A DNA stretch of 64,000 nt from Abelmoschus esculentus (Eukaryota > Streptophyta > Magnoliopsida > Malvales > Malvaceae). The notes beneath the pieces were generated by a model, which was not told the DNA's origin, ran no database searches, and saw nothing but the letters and a program-made list of their open reading frames with translations. Where the stretch lies: assembly GCA_035048815.1 (NCBI GenBank), contig JAUCBN010000011.1, forward strand, positions 19,422,001 through 19,486,000, given 5' to 3'. A program made the translations under genes and the position numbers. This document shows, piece after piece, positions 12,712 to 23,757 of this stretch; within the stretch, counting starts at the first letter, position 1, and the number at the start of each line of letters is the position of its first letter.

Positions 12712-13603
12712 GCCATTTTATGGTAGATGAAGGAATTGTTCTCGGTCACAAGATTTTTCCAAGGGAATTGAGGTTTATCGGGCAAAGGTGAAGGTTATAG
12801 AGAGATTGCCACCACCAACCACAACTAAAGGACTTCAAAGCTTCCTCGGTCATACAGGTTTTTATCGAAGGTTTATTCATATTTTTTCAAAAATTTTTAA
12901 ACCTTTGTGTAATTTGCTTGAGTAGGATAAAACGTTTGATTTTGACGAATCATGTAACACAACGTTTCAAAATTTGAAGAAGCAACTTGCCTCGGCACCC
13001 ATTGTTGTACCACCTGATTGGTCTTTACCATTCGAAATAATGTGTGATGCAAGTGACTTTGCCGTAGGTACAGTTTTAGGCCAAAGGAAAGGTAATATCT
13101 TTCATGTGATTTACCATGCCAGTAAAACCCTTAATGATGCCCAATTAAATTACACAACCATAGAAAAGAAATTACTGGCAGTAGTATTTACATTTGATAA
13201 ATTTTATTTATATTTAATTGGTACTAAGGTAATTGTCCATACTGATCATTCGACAATTAAATACTTGATTTCTAAGAAAGATATCAAACCTCGTCTAATT
13301 CGTTGGATTTTTCTTTTGCAAGAATTTGACGTTGAGATTAAGGACAGAAAAGGAAAAGAAAATCAGGTGGCCGATCATTTGTCAAGGTTGGAAGAAGGAA
13401 ACGACAAAGATAATACATGGGAGATTGATGATGCGTTTCCAGGTAAAAAATTAATGATTACCTCAGCAACACCATGGTATGCCGATTTTGTGAATTTTTT
13501 AGTTAGTGGTGTTATACCTTATGATCTTTCTTATCATGGAAAGAAGCGGTTCCTACATAATGTTAAGCATTATTATTGGGATGAGACTCTTTTGTTTAAG
13601 TAA
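12712..13603 (+). pseudogene. Athila element 1 RT thumb and RNase H (broken)
   Basis: RT connection sequence ('EKCHFMVDEGIVLGHKI') continues after the stop. A frameshift near 12,765 and a TAG near 12,922 follow. From about 12,974 an open stretch encodes RNase H: 'MCDASDFAVGTVLGQ' carries the first catalytic Asp, 'NYTTIEKKLLAVVF' the Glu and 'VHTDHSTIKYL' the next Asp, with 'QVADHLSRL' at the end. RNase H removes the RNA strand during reverse transcription. The frame stops at 13,601. Confidence 0.75.
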
Positions 13604-14160
13604 TATGCAGATCAGGTTATTCGAAGATGTGTTCCAGAGGAAAAATAACAGAATGTGCTTCGGCAATGTCATTCTTCGCCTTATGGAGGAAATTTTGGTG
13701 GAACACGAACAGCTGCTAAAGTGTTACAATCTGGATTGTATTGGACCACACTTTATAAAGATGCCCATGAATTTTACACGCAATGTGATCGCTGTCAAAG
13801 GACAAGAAATATTTCCAAAAGACATGAGATGCCACTTCAAAATATCCTAGAAGTCGAACTGTTCGACTTGTGGGGTATAGATTTCATGGGACCTTTCGCA
13901 TCTTCTTTTGGTAATATTTATATTTTACTTGCTGTAGATTATGTTTCTAAACGGGTTGAAGATATATCTTGTCAAAAAGACGATGCCAAGACTGTTCAAA
14001 AATTTCTTCACAAGAATATTTTCACACGGTTTGGAATGCCAAGAGCAATAATTAGTGATGATGGTAAGCATTTTGATAATAAATTAATTGTCAAAATATT
14101 GTAGAACCTTGGAATAACACATCAAATTGTCACGGTATATCATCTCCAAACCAACAAGCT
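13604..14160 (+). pseudogene. Athila element 1 integrase, 3' part missing
   Basis: The zinc-binding region ('CHSSPYGGNFGGTRTAAKVL' ... 'CDRCQR') runs to about 13,802 and is followed by the catalytic core. The first Asp lies in 'WGIDFMGPF' and the second in 'IISDDGKHF'. The block that would hold the catalytic Glu is absent, because the sequence is cut at 14,160 by a chromovirus LTR. TAG codons at about 13,649 and 14,102 interrupt it further. Confidence 0.75.
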
Positions 14161-15451
14161 TGGATAACACTCACTGTTGATTCCAAGCTATTTAAGGGTT
14201 GTAAATCGTGATCCCCTTTCCTCTTTTCCTCGATGCTTCGGGCCTTTCTTGTTCTTCAACCTCTTCTCTTGGGTTATCTAACAATCCATACACAATATCT
14301 ATACATTAGGACATATAAAGTCCTCCTAATTCAAGTGGACTTAAGCTTATCAAATATAAACATGTGCATTTGTTCGTTACAGACAGTTTTGCTACCCTTT
14401 GGCGAAACGATCGTATCTCCTAGCTCCGATATTCAATTTTAGTCCATTTTACCTCGTTGGAAAGCTAAGAGAATACTATACAAGTAAAATTTAGCCTTAT
14501 ATTTTAATTCCTAATCGATCAGCTCCAGATTTTATTCGAAACAGATCTGGCCAGATTTCCGAGACTGCTCGGGTAGCCCTACGGAAACACTTATATCTTT
14601 CTCATCCGTACTCGGATTGAGGTTCCGTAAATTTTCACTTAAACTAGGTATACCTGAGTATCATGGTAAAAAATTTCAGCTCCTAATTCCTTAAATACAA
14701 ACCTGGAGAATTTCTCAAAGATAGCTACTTAGAATAGCATTCTTAGTCATTTTTCGGCTAAGTTCCATTCCATATGTTCAATCCCTAATTCCTAATTTAT
14801 TTTCATAATTTCCATCACTTATAACATGTAATCAAACTCATTTAAATCCTCAATTTCCTCATCTTATCATTGAATTAACACATTTAACACATTCTCAAGA
14901 ACCTAGAACCCAAGCTTCTTAACCCATGGTTCATGCTTCAAAAGCCAAACTTAAGCAAGAATAATCTTTAAATCAAGTTTCTATCGACCTATTTAGCTTG
15001 TTAATATCATGAAATAATCAAAAATCCAAGACTTCCAAACTCTAAAATACTCGGTTAAGGAGGAAAAACTTACCAAAACGTTTGAACTTGAGTTTCTAGA
15101 ACAAATGCCTAACCATGCAAGAGCTTTGAGCTAGCCTCCTTAAGCCACCAAGAACTTTCCTCTCCCCCTTCCTTTGTGTTTGTCTCGTGAGAATGGGAGA
15201 AGGAAGAAGCAAATTTTGGCTATTTTGTTTGTTTATTATTGAGGGTGAAAGGACTACTTTTCCCTTAATGAGTTATCTAGAGTTAGCTAATTACCAAGGG
15301 TAGTTTAAGAAAGTTAGGCATTTGTCATGCAATCTTCTAGTTTCCTTTTTAATTCAATTTGGTCCCTTACTTGAGATCCAATTAACAATTAGTTCGATTT
15401 AAATCAATATTTATTTGAACCATTTATCAACCCGATTTTTAGGGTGTTACA
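14161..15451 (-). repeat. 3' LTR of minus-strand chromovirus fragment A
   Basis: Read on the minus strand, the LTR starts TGTAACACCC directly after a polypurine tract and ends at TGTTATCCA, 1,291 bp. On the plus strand it begins exactly where the Athila integrase stops; the preceding bases AAGCT are a possible target duplication. No 5' partner was found. The plus-strand open frame at 14,233-14,442 is not a gene. Confidence 0.7.
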
Positions 15452-15469
15452 ATTCTCCCCTCCTTAAAA
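15452..15469 (-). promoter_or_regulatory. Polypurine tract of chromovirus A
   Basis: On the minus strand this reads TTTTAAGGAGGGGAGAAT, immediately before the LTR start. It primes plus-strand DNA synthesis in such elements. Confidence 0.75.
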
Positions 15470-16414
15470 GAAATTCGTCCTCGAATTTACCTGAAGGGAA
15501 TAGTTGCGGATATTGGGCTTTCATTGTGTCCTCGGGTTCCCAAGTGGCTTCTTCCTTCTTGTGATTTCTCCAAAGAACTTTTACCGAAGGAACATTCTTA
15601 TTTCGAAGCCTCTTTACTTCTCGATCAAGAATCTGAACTGGTTCTTCTTCATAAGACAAATCAGGGTTTAACTTCAACTCTTCCGTTTCCAAAACATGAG
15701 AAGGATCGGATCGATACCTTCTTAACATAGAAGCATGAAAGATATTGTGTATCTTATCGAATTCACTAGGGAGAGCAAGTCGATAGGTCACCAGGCCAAT
15801 TCTCTCAATAATGTCAAAAGGTCCAATGAACCGAGGGCTAAGCTTTCCTCTCTTCTCGAACCTGAAGACTTTCTTCCAAGGAGAAACTTTTAGGAAGACC
15901 TTGTCTCCTACGTTGTACTGGATGTCTCTTTATTTCAAATCTGCATAAACCTTTTGCCCATTCAAGGCTTGTTTCAATCGATCATGTATGACTCGGATTT
16001 GTTCTTCAGTTTCCCGAATTATATTAGGTCCTAAAACCTTATTCTAACTCAATTCAGACCAACACAATGGAGTTTTACACTTTCTCCCATATAGAGCTTC
16101 AAAAGGAGCCATCTGAATGGATGCTTGATAACTATTGTTGTATGCAAATTCCACCAAGGGTAGGGATTTTTTCCAATTCTTTCCAAAATCAATGACACAG
16201 GCACGCAGCATATCCTCTAGTACATATATCACTCTTTCCGACTGACCATCGGACTGCGGATGGAAAGCAGTGCTAAGATACATTTTAGTTCCGAGAGCCT
16301 TTTGCAAGGACTTCCAAAATCTAGAGGTGAAGTTCGGATCCCTATCAGAAATGACGGATGTCGGTACACCATATAATTGAATCACCTCACGAATATACAA
16401 TTCACCTATATCAC
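15470..16414 (-). pseudogene. Chromovirus A integrase with chromodomain, 5'-truncated
   Basis: Minus-strand reading gives the integrase core from about 16,400: 'VISDRDPNF' (Asp) and 'DGQSERVIYVLEDML' (Glu), then 'APFEALYGRKCKTPLCW'. A stop near 16,043 is followed by further C-terminal sequence, and from 15,791 by 'YRLALPSEFDKIHNIFHASM' and a chromodomain ('VKVLWRNHKKEEATWEPED'). Chromodomains in this lineage steer integration to marked chromatin. RT, PR and gag are absent; the element is cut near 16,414. Confidence 0.75.
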
Positions 16415-16653
16415 TCTAACTTTTAAAGACGTGACTCCACAACACCTTGGACTTCAATTGATTCTTCCTTGAAACATTCGAGTTGATCAACCCTCTTGTT
16501 TAACAATGGCATGTCCTCAAACATTTCACCCATGTAAGTTTCAAGAATACCAACTCGAATTTTAAAATCCTCGCAACAACCTCTTATATGGTTTAACGAA
16601 AGTTTCTTCTAATATTCCCAACCATGATGCTCCTTGCCTTCCCATGTGGATGG
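16415..16653 (-). other. Short coding-like fragment, unassigned
   Basis: One minus-strand frame encodes a Glu/Val/Leu-rich stretch including 'ILETYMGEMFEDMPLLNKRV', like the coiled-coil start of a retroelement gag or linker. It sits between chromovirus A and an Ogre-type LTR scrap. The family is not identified. Confidence 0.3.
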
Positions 16654-16888
16654 TGATTAAAGTTTACTCTCCTAGTAGGGGGACCGTTAAAATGGAATTA
16701 TATTCATTAACGGACAATAATTTAAATTTCATATGAACTTGCAAATTTCGGCATTAAAATGTTTTGTACTCAGATAGGTACCAATTTTTGGGCGTTGTAA
16801 ATCATTTTTTTTATTAAAACAACAATTTTTGTCTACGAAAAACACAATAATGGGTTTGAGAGTCGGTTACGTGTGAGGAAGGGTTAAT
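16654..16888. repeat. Ogre-type LTR fragment with an internal inversion
   Basis: 16,654-16,800 matches 41,333-41,480 in plus orientation ('gtgattaaagtttactctcc' to 'ggtaccaatttttgggcgttg'). From about 16,803 the sequence is the reverse complement of the next part of the same LTR: 'ttattaaaacaacaattttt', then 'gagtcggttacgtgtgagg'. The LTR scrap is thus folded back on itself at about 16,802. Confidence 0.65.
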
Positions 16889-18197
16889 GAATATGCACAA
16901 TTGTAGTGCAAGTGTACACGTCATGTAATAAAGTGATAAGTATTATCGAATATCGTCTCCTCAGGGATTAGTATACTTAATATGCTTCCTTTGATCTTCT
17001 TGCCCTGTAAAAGAAAATAAAAACAAAAGTGAATTGGGTTGTGTTTTAACTAAGTAAAGCAATTAAAGAAAACTAAATATAATAAAGTCAAATTGAGAAT
17101 GAGGGTAGGATCCAATTGTGTTGTATAGTGGATTTGATTGATCTGTTTTTGTCCAATACAATTGCACTACACTGCCTCGGCAGTACTGCAGATTACTATC
17201 TTCGGCGGTGATAGTGTTTTCTACCGCGGAAATCCCTTGCTCTTGGGCAGAATTACCAAAGTTCGGCAAAGTATCCTTTGATGGATCCTCTTATCCCTAA
17301 GTCGAAACACTATTGATGATCAGTCCTTGATGATACCTCCCGGTGTTAATCAATTATAACAAACAACCAATCACACACTTCTTTTAGCAGCTGAAACTCC
17401 AACCTATCCCTAGGCCGAGCAAGTATCCTCCAATCAAGTTGAATACCGCACTTAATCCTTTCGTGAGTCTAACTCTCCCGAGTCAAGACAAATAGATTAC
17501 TTACAAACTTCCCTCCCGGGCTTGGATGCAAGAACAAACAATGGCAAAGAGTAAGCAGACTTTGATATTTTATTGCATTGAAACAAGAAACAAAATACAA
17601 TCTCCTCTCACTAATACTCAGCAACTTTCACCTAAACCCTAAGAAAGTTTAGAACATGATGGGAAGAATAATTCCTAAGGTGAACTCTCTCAAATTCGGC
17701 TCTCTCAATCCCTTGGAAGGCTATACCTTATATAGGATTGGCCTAGGTAAACCTTTCCTAAATAGAGTACAACTTGGAGTAGGGAACAAGTTATATGCAT
17801 AGGTTAAATATTTCCAAGTTTAAGTCTTCTAGAAGGTTTTTTTCCCACGTGACCTTGTCCTTGGGCTTTCCTCGTGTTGTTCAGCTCCGATCCTTGGGCT
17901 TCTTGTCCAGCAATGTCCTCCTCATTTTTCTCCCCAGTTTACCAGCCATATTGTTATTTTTCCTCTGCTGCATCGGCATCAGGTCCTGCCTCGGCCTCAA
18001 GTTGCTGCCGCGGCAATACTTGTTCCTGCACAAACATGAAAACGTAGTAAAGTATGCCTTTTCTAGAAATATTATCTTTAATAGCATAATCCCTAAATAT
18101 ATCACATTAAGTACATGCATTGGTCTAAGTAGGTATAGATTTGATGATAAGTGCCCATGAAAAGTGTAAAAAGTGATAGTGAGTTGAGCACTTATCA
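16889..18197 (-). repeat. LTR of minus-strand Athila element 2 (3' LTR)
   Basis: Reverse complemented, this matches the Athila 1 LTR. It starts TGATAAGTGC after a PPT and includes the 'actaatccctgaggaga' block near its far end. The last bases are missing at the 16,888 junction. Because a PPT and not a PBS adjoins it at 18,198, it is the 3' LTR of a minus-strand copy. The two open frames over 17,795-18,198 are not genes. Confidence 0.7.
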
Positions 18198-18207
18198 CAC
18201 CCCTAAA
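18198..18207 (-). promoter_or_regulatory. Polypurine tract of Athila element 2
   Basis: The minus strand reads TTTAGGGGTG, preceded by 'gaggacaagcaatagttcga'. This is the usual Athila layout of a 'gaggacaagc' word before the PPT and LTR. Confidence 0.6.
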
Positions 18208-18957
18208 CTCGAACTATTGCTTGTCCTCAAGCAATGCAAACCATCAATTTGTTAAACTTTATTCTCCTTTTGTCTTACTTTTCCATCTATTCTCCCCACC
18301 ATAAGTATGTCTATTCTTTAGGCTTAACCTTTTAGTTACCTAAGGGTATACCTAGAAGACAAACTATAAGGGTTTATGAGTGTGTGCGTTTTTGTGGCCA
18401 AGTTTGATTAAGGGCCTTCTTAGATAAACTCTAAGTTCAAGACAAATAGATTTAGATTTAGTGTACTCTTCTTAAAACAATAATTTCTAGAGCCAATTTC
18501 GGGCACCTCAAGTATTATGTTTTCTCCTTCTTGTTTCCTTATTTCTTTTCCTATTGTTTTAAGCATACTAGAGCCAATTTCGGGCACCTCTAGCATGAAG
18601 AAGAGTACTTCCTAGAGCCGGTTATAGACACCTCTAGTCACTTTTCTAAAGATCTAAGTCTTTATCACCTAAGTTTATTAAAAGAATTCTTATAGCCAAA
18701 TAAGTCCCAAAAGTGTTTTAAGTTCAACCTTATAGTAAGCTTCTAAGTTTTTCTCCTTAAGTATCCCAGAATTAAGCCTTCAAAACAGAACCTAACTACT
18801 GTAAGGAGAAAGATTTCTATTGCCTTAAAGAATAAACTAAAACAATAATGATGATGGGCAGTGCAAGAGTATGACAACAATTTCAAATAAAGTGGTGGAC
18901 ATAAAAAAAATTATCACTAAAAACTTCCTTTTCATGGAAAGGCCTCGGCAGTAGATT
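18208..18957 (-). other. 3' untranslated region of Athila element 2
   Basis: No coding potential is visible. The word 'agagccaatttcgggcacctc' recurs imperfectly three times between about 18,490 and 18,640. The sequence continues beyond the 18,963-38,579 insertion at 38,585. Confidence 0.45.
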
Positions 18958-18962
18958 GCCTC

Positions 18963-21135
18963 TATAACACCCCGACCCGAATGTCATATTGGGCCTCCGG
19001 CTCAAAACCCGTATTTCAAAATTTCCTTTAGAAGTCCAAAAGTAAAACAAATCCAAGTCCAACGTAATTCATAAAATCCAAAATGAGTTAAAACATAAGC
19101 CCAAATTAGTTTAAAGAATTCGGAGCTCCAAAATATTATAGACTATTTAAAACATTCGACCCAATTTAAAATAAACAGAGTTATAAATTACAAATAGGGT
19201 TCAACATAGTACTATCCCACTATCTAATAAAATGTACTCTGACAACACGGTCGATGCTGAAATTCAAACCTCGATGGTGCTCCACGGAACCCGCTTCACC
19301 TACCTATGCACGAAAATACATTTTGAACACAGAGCCACACAAGCTCAATGGATACGCTGAACTCGGCCAACATCATGCAGGTCAAAGAAGTAAAGCATGG
19401 CATATAAATCTTGTGCATGATATGATGGTCTAGCATGCTTGCCTATCTCATGGCATAGATGAATGTATATTATCGCAAACAACATATACAAATCATATCA
19501 AGTCAACACACAAGAGTGAGGCCCGCGTCCACACAACATCGGGATCCTATACTCAGGATTGAGGCCATCCTCAAATCCTATGCCCGGAATGTTACATTGG
19601 ACATCTTCGAACGAGGCCGCCCAATGTTCGGAAAGGGGTGGAGGTCGCCCAACCAACCCCATGCTCGGAATGTTACATCGAACATCTTCGAGTGAGACTG
19701 CCCAACACTCGGAATAGAAGTCTTCAATCATCACCCAGTACGTTACATCGGATGGCCTTCAACGTATTGCAACACTTATGGATATCCGGATTTCTAACAC
19801 ACAAGGACTCAAACCACACAAACGATCCACCTAGGATCATAGCACAACAAGATATAATAAGATTATCTCAATTAGTCTTTCGGAGTTATAACATAAATCT
19901 TAGTTCGATAATTTGTTTTGTAGCTTTTAGATTAAAGTAATTATTTATTAAAATCACCGAGCCCCAAATCTCTACTCAAACTTGGCCAAAATACACAAGG
20001 GTATCGATATCCTTATATGGGGTATCAAAACACCCAGCATCGATGCCCACCCAAAGAGGGTATCAAAACAAGGGTATCAATGCTAGTATCGATACCCTTT
20101 GACCAATTCAAAAGTCAACAAAAGGGGAAGGATCGTTTCGATGCAAGTATCGATGCAAAAAGTTACTAGAGGGTACGGTATCGAACCATAGTTCAATTCC
20201 CCTGCACGACAAGTCAAAATTTACTCAGGGGTATCGATACCGGTAGCCCGAGTATCGATACCTCCTACACGAAATACAGGTCTGCTCTTAGAATTTCTAG
20301 AGTTTCATCCCCAACCCTCTTCTAATCGATCTTAAAGTGTTTCAAGCCAATATTATGAGTTTTTAAAGTATTTTAACACCATTTTCCAGCCATTAATTAT
20401 ATTAGCACAATTTCCACCATTAAAGGTTCCAAAGCTAAAAACCAAGCATCCAAGCACAAGGTCTACATGTATGCAACTACCATGATATGCATAATGAACA
20501 GAAGAGTTGGGAGTACCAACCTCAAGAAAACACAACAACCAAAACGAGCTCCACACCTCTTCAAGCTTTTCCCTTTCCAAAGCTAGAAGATGGGTCCTCC
20601 ACTTGTTTCTCTACAAGGGAGTGGTTAAACCAACACTTAGACTCCTCCTTGGATAACTCTAACTCTTATAAACATCAAGAAAATACAAAGAAAACTCCTA
20701 AAACCTCAATCCTGGATTAAACCTTAAACCCCACTAAAACCTTACCTCCACCAAAACTATCCATTCTTACCTTCTTTTAAAGATCCTTGATAGCCCTACA
20801 AAACTTCCTCTAACACCAAAACAAAATTGCAACTCTAAACTTGAAAGATCTTACCTTTAACCAAGTCCTCTTGCAACCAAAGGAGATGAAGATGGGAAGA
20901 AAAGGGGAGAAGGAGATGATATCATCTCTGTAGGAGAAAATAAAACCTACATCCTCTCTCATTCATCCCATTTAGACATTTACTAAAATGTCCTCACCCA
21001 AGCTCTTAAGGCCCAAACCATCAAAAATCAACAAGCCTAAAGCCCAACAAGGCCCAAACTATACAAACCCGAGGCCCAAAGCCCAACCCCATGGGTTAAC
21101 CTAACACTCAGATACGAGAAATCTAGGTCGTTACA
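18963..21135 (-). repeat. 3' LTR of chromovirus B
   Basis: On the minus strand the LTR begins TGTAACGACC right after the PPT and ends GGTCGGGGTGTTATA, 2,173 bp. It contains an imperfect tandem block at about 19,570-19,750 (motifs 'cggaatgttacat' and 'catcttcga') and a cluster of tatcgatac words at 19,996-20,262. The short open frames within it (for example 19,459-19,940 and 20,353-20,720) have no recognisable domain. Confidence 0.8.
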
Positions 21136-21150
21136 ACTCTCCCCTCCTTA
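21136..21150 (-). promoter_or_regulatory. Polypurine tract of chromovirus B
   Basis: The minus strand reads TAAGGAGGGGAGAGT, directly before the LTR. It is almost identical to that of chromovirus A. Confidence 0.75.
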
Positions 21151-21169
21151 AAGAATATTTCATCTAAGA

Positions 21170-22330
21170 AATTTACATGTCAAGAAGAGATGAGGATACT
21201 GAGCTCTCATGTCCTTCTCCACCTCCCACGTGGACTCTTCGATCCCATGATTCCGCTACAAAACCTTTACCAAAGGTATACTCTTATTCCTAAGCTCTTT
21301 GACTCCTCTATCCATGATTCTGATAGGTCTTTCCTCGTAAGTCAAATCCATATTAACTTCGATTTCCTCAAGTTGAATCACATGTGAGAGATCAGAACGG
21401 TAACGTCTCAACATAGACACGTGGAACACGTCGTGTATACGTGCCAACTCCGGAGGCAAAGCTAGCCGATAAGCTACCGGTCCAACCCTTTGAAGAACCT
21501 CAAACGACCCGATATACCTTGGACTCAACTTCCCTTATGACAAAACCAGATGATACCCTTCTATGGGGTTACCTTGAGAAACACCTTCTCACCAAGCTCA
21601 TACTCGATGTGTTTACACTTCTTTTTCGCATAAGCCTTTTGTCTGTCAAAAGCTGCTTGTAACCTTTCCTTGATGATCTGAACTTTCTCCTTAGTTTCCT
21701 TAACAAGTTCTAAACCCACTATCTTTCTCTCATTGAGCTCTGTCCAACACAAAGGTGTCCTACACCTACTCCCGTACAAGGCCTCAAAAGGAGCCATCCT
21801 GATGCTCGACTGATAATTGTTGTTGTAAGAAAATTCTACCAACGATAACTGCATCTCCCAACTATGAGAAAAGTCTAACGCACAACACCAGAGCATATCT
21901 TCCAAGATCTGGATAACTCTCTCAAACTGTCCGTCGGTCTAAGGATGAAAAGCTGTGTTGTAGTGCAACTTGGTGTCTAGAGCCTCGTGGATAGACCTCT
22001 ATAACCTCGCTGTGAACCTCGGATCCCTATCCGATATGATCGATGAGGGTACACCATGCAACCTCACGATCTCTTTGATGTACAACTGAGCCAACCTTTC
22101 CAAACTAAAGTTCATCCTTACCGGTAAGAAGTGAGCTGACTTGGTCAACCGGTCAACTATGACTCGTATAGTATCATGCTTCCTCAATGTTGTCGGTAAC
22201 TCGGTGACAAATTCCATGGTCACACGATCCCACTTCTACTGTGGTATCTGGATAGGCAGAAGCAAACCTGAAGGAACCTGATATTCCGCCTTCATTTGCT
22301 GACATGCCAAACACTTTGTCACAAACTCTA
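21170..22330 (-). pseudogene. Chromovirus B integrase and chromodomain (broken)
   Basis: The minus-strand core starts near 22,223: 'TMEFVTELP' (the expected first catalytic Asp now reads Glu), then 'VIVDRLTKSAHFLPV' and 'SIISDRDPRF' (second Asp). 'TDGQFERVIQILEDML' (catalytic Glu) follows after an in-frame TAG near 21,945. Then come 'APFEALYGSRCRTPLCW', 'GPVAYRLALPPELARIHDVF' and, after another stop, a chromodomain ending near 21,180 ('STWEVEKDMRAQYPHLF'). Product activity is not expected. Confidence 0.75.
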
Positions 22331-23260
22331 CACATCTTTTTTCATACACAACCACCAAAAGAAAGGACGAAGATCCTGATACATCTTGTTACTACCCGAA
22401 TACATAGAAAATGGACTTTGGTGAGCTTCCCTCAAGATACGATCTCTCAGATCCTCCAAGGCAGGAACATACAACCGACCCTAAAAGTACAAGAAACCAC
22501 CATCTCGTACTTCAAAGTCTAACGACTCACCTCTTTAAACAGCCTCTAACTAAGCTACCAACTCCTCATCTAACACTTTTGCTCTCTTTATCTCTTGAAC
22601 AAGCGTGGGCTCCACACGCAACTCAGCCAACAACCCACCATCATCGGTCATCCTCAACCGAGCAAATAAGGTTCTCAAGTCCGACATGGACTTCCTACTC
22701 AAAGCATCAGCGACCACGTTCACCTTGCCGGGATGATACTCTATAACACAGTCATAGTCCTTTAACAACTCTATCCACCGACGTTGTCTCAGATTCAACT
22801 CCTTCTGGGTAAGCAGATATTTTAGACTTTTATGGTCGGTGTAGATGTAGCATTTCTCCCTATAGAGTTAATGCTTCCATATCTTCAAAGCGAAGATAAC
22901 TACTACAAGCTCAAGATCATGTGTAGGATAGTTCCTCTCATGGGGTTTCAATTGCCTCGAGGCGTAAGCAACCACCTTACCCTCTTGCATAAGCACACAA
23001 CCTAACCCATTCAAGGAAGCATCACTAAACACCACATAATCTTTTCCCAGTTCCGGTTGCATCAAGATCGGTGCTTCTATCAGATAATCTTTCAACTGCT
23101 CAAAACTCTGTTGTCTTCTCTCGTTCCACCCAAAAGGAACACCTTTCTGAAGCAACTTGATCAAAGGTTCCGCTATGATCGAAAAACCCTTAACAAACCT
23201 CTTATAGTATCCAGCAAGTCCAAGAAAGCTACGGACTTACGATACATTCCTTGGTGGTTT
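22331..23260 (-). pseudogene. Chromovirus B RNase H and linker (broken)
   Basis: Minus-strand frames 23,164-22,868 and 22,798-22,550 encode RNase H: 'VFSDASLNGLGCVLMQ' with the first Asp, 'NYPTHDLELVVVIFALKIW' with the Glu, and 'KVNVVADALSRKS' at the end. A stop near 22,867 separates them. Below 22,550 the frame decays before the integrase zinc-binding region, of which only traces remain. Confidence 0.7.
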
Positions 23261-23608
23261 CTATTCCACCACAGCTTGGATCTTCTGAGGATCTACTCGG
23301 ATACCATCTGCTGCAAATATGTGGCCAAAAAATGCCACCTCTAATAACCAAAACTCGCACTTACTGAACTTGGCGTACAAACACCTATCCCTCAACACCT
23401 TATCTACTAATATATCCAACCCCAACGGGCTTGTCACACGGACCCCTACCTCAAGATCCTCCATTGGTAACCCCCACAGCTGAGATATCTCATTACGAAT
23501 ATACGAGTGGGTAGACCCCGAGTCCACAAGAGCAACTATAGCTATAGAAAACAAACTAAACGTACCCGAGATCACATTTGTCGAAGCATAGTCCTCATAT
23601 GCCCTCAC
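23261..23608 (-). pseudogene. Chromovirus B protease fused to RT end by deletion
   Basis: The 115-codon open frame begins in the protease: 'ALVDSGSTHSYI' holds the catalytic D-S-G. It runs to 'VGVRVTSPLG' and then passes directly into the RT thumb ('LRDRCLYAKFSKCEFWL' ... 'GHIFAADGIRVDPQK'). The RT fingers and palm, including the YxDD box, are missing, with no stop at the joint. In intact relatives these two parts are several hundred codons apart. The fusion is best explained by an internal in-frame deletion. Confidence 0.75.
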
Positions 23609-23757
23609 TGCATACTATCTCATCGATGCTCTGGCAGTGGACTGAAAGGTGCCTCCTGAAGCATGTCTAGCTCTGCCACGAGAGAACCCACAATCCTTCT
23701 GAGCCTAAAACACAATTCTTTGAGCCTGACCGGGAGAGGACATCACAGCCTCAAGAT
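23609..23757 (-). pseudogene. Chromovirus B gag C-terminal remnant
   Basis: The minus strand reads through interrupted sequence with 'RGRARHASGGTFQSTARAS', like the low-complexity end of chromovirus gag. It then breaks near 23,757, where sequence of another element starts. Confidence 0.45.

Noticed and set aside
18198..18207. Start of a protein gene near the cccctaaac words
   Set aside because: The word and its partner at about 38,600 are Athila PPT regions; no coding follows.
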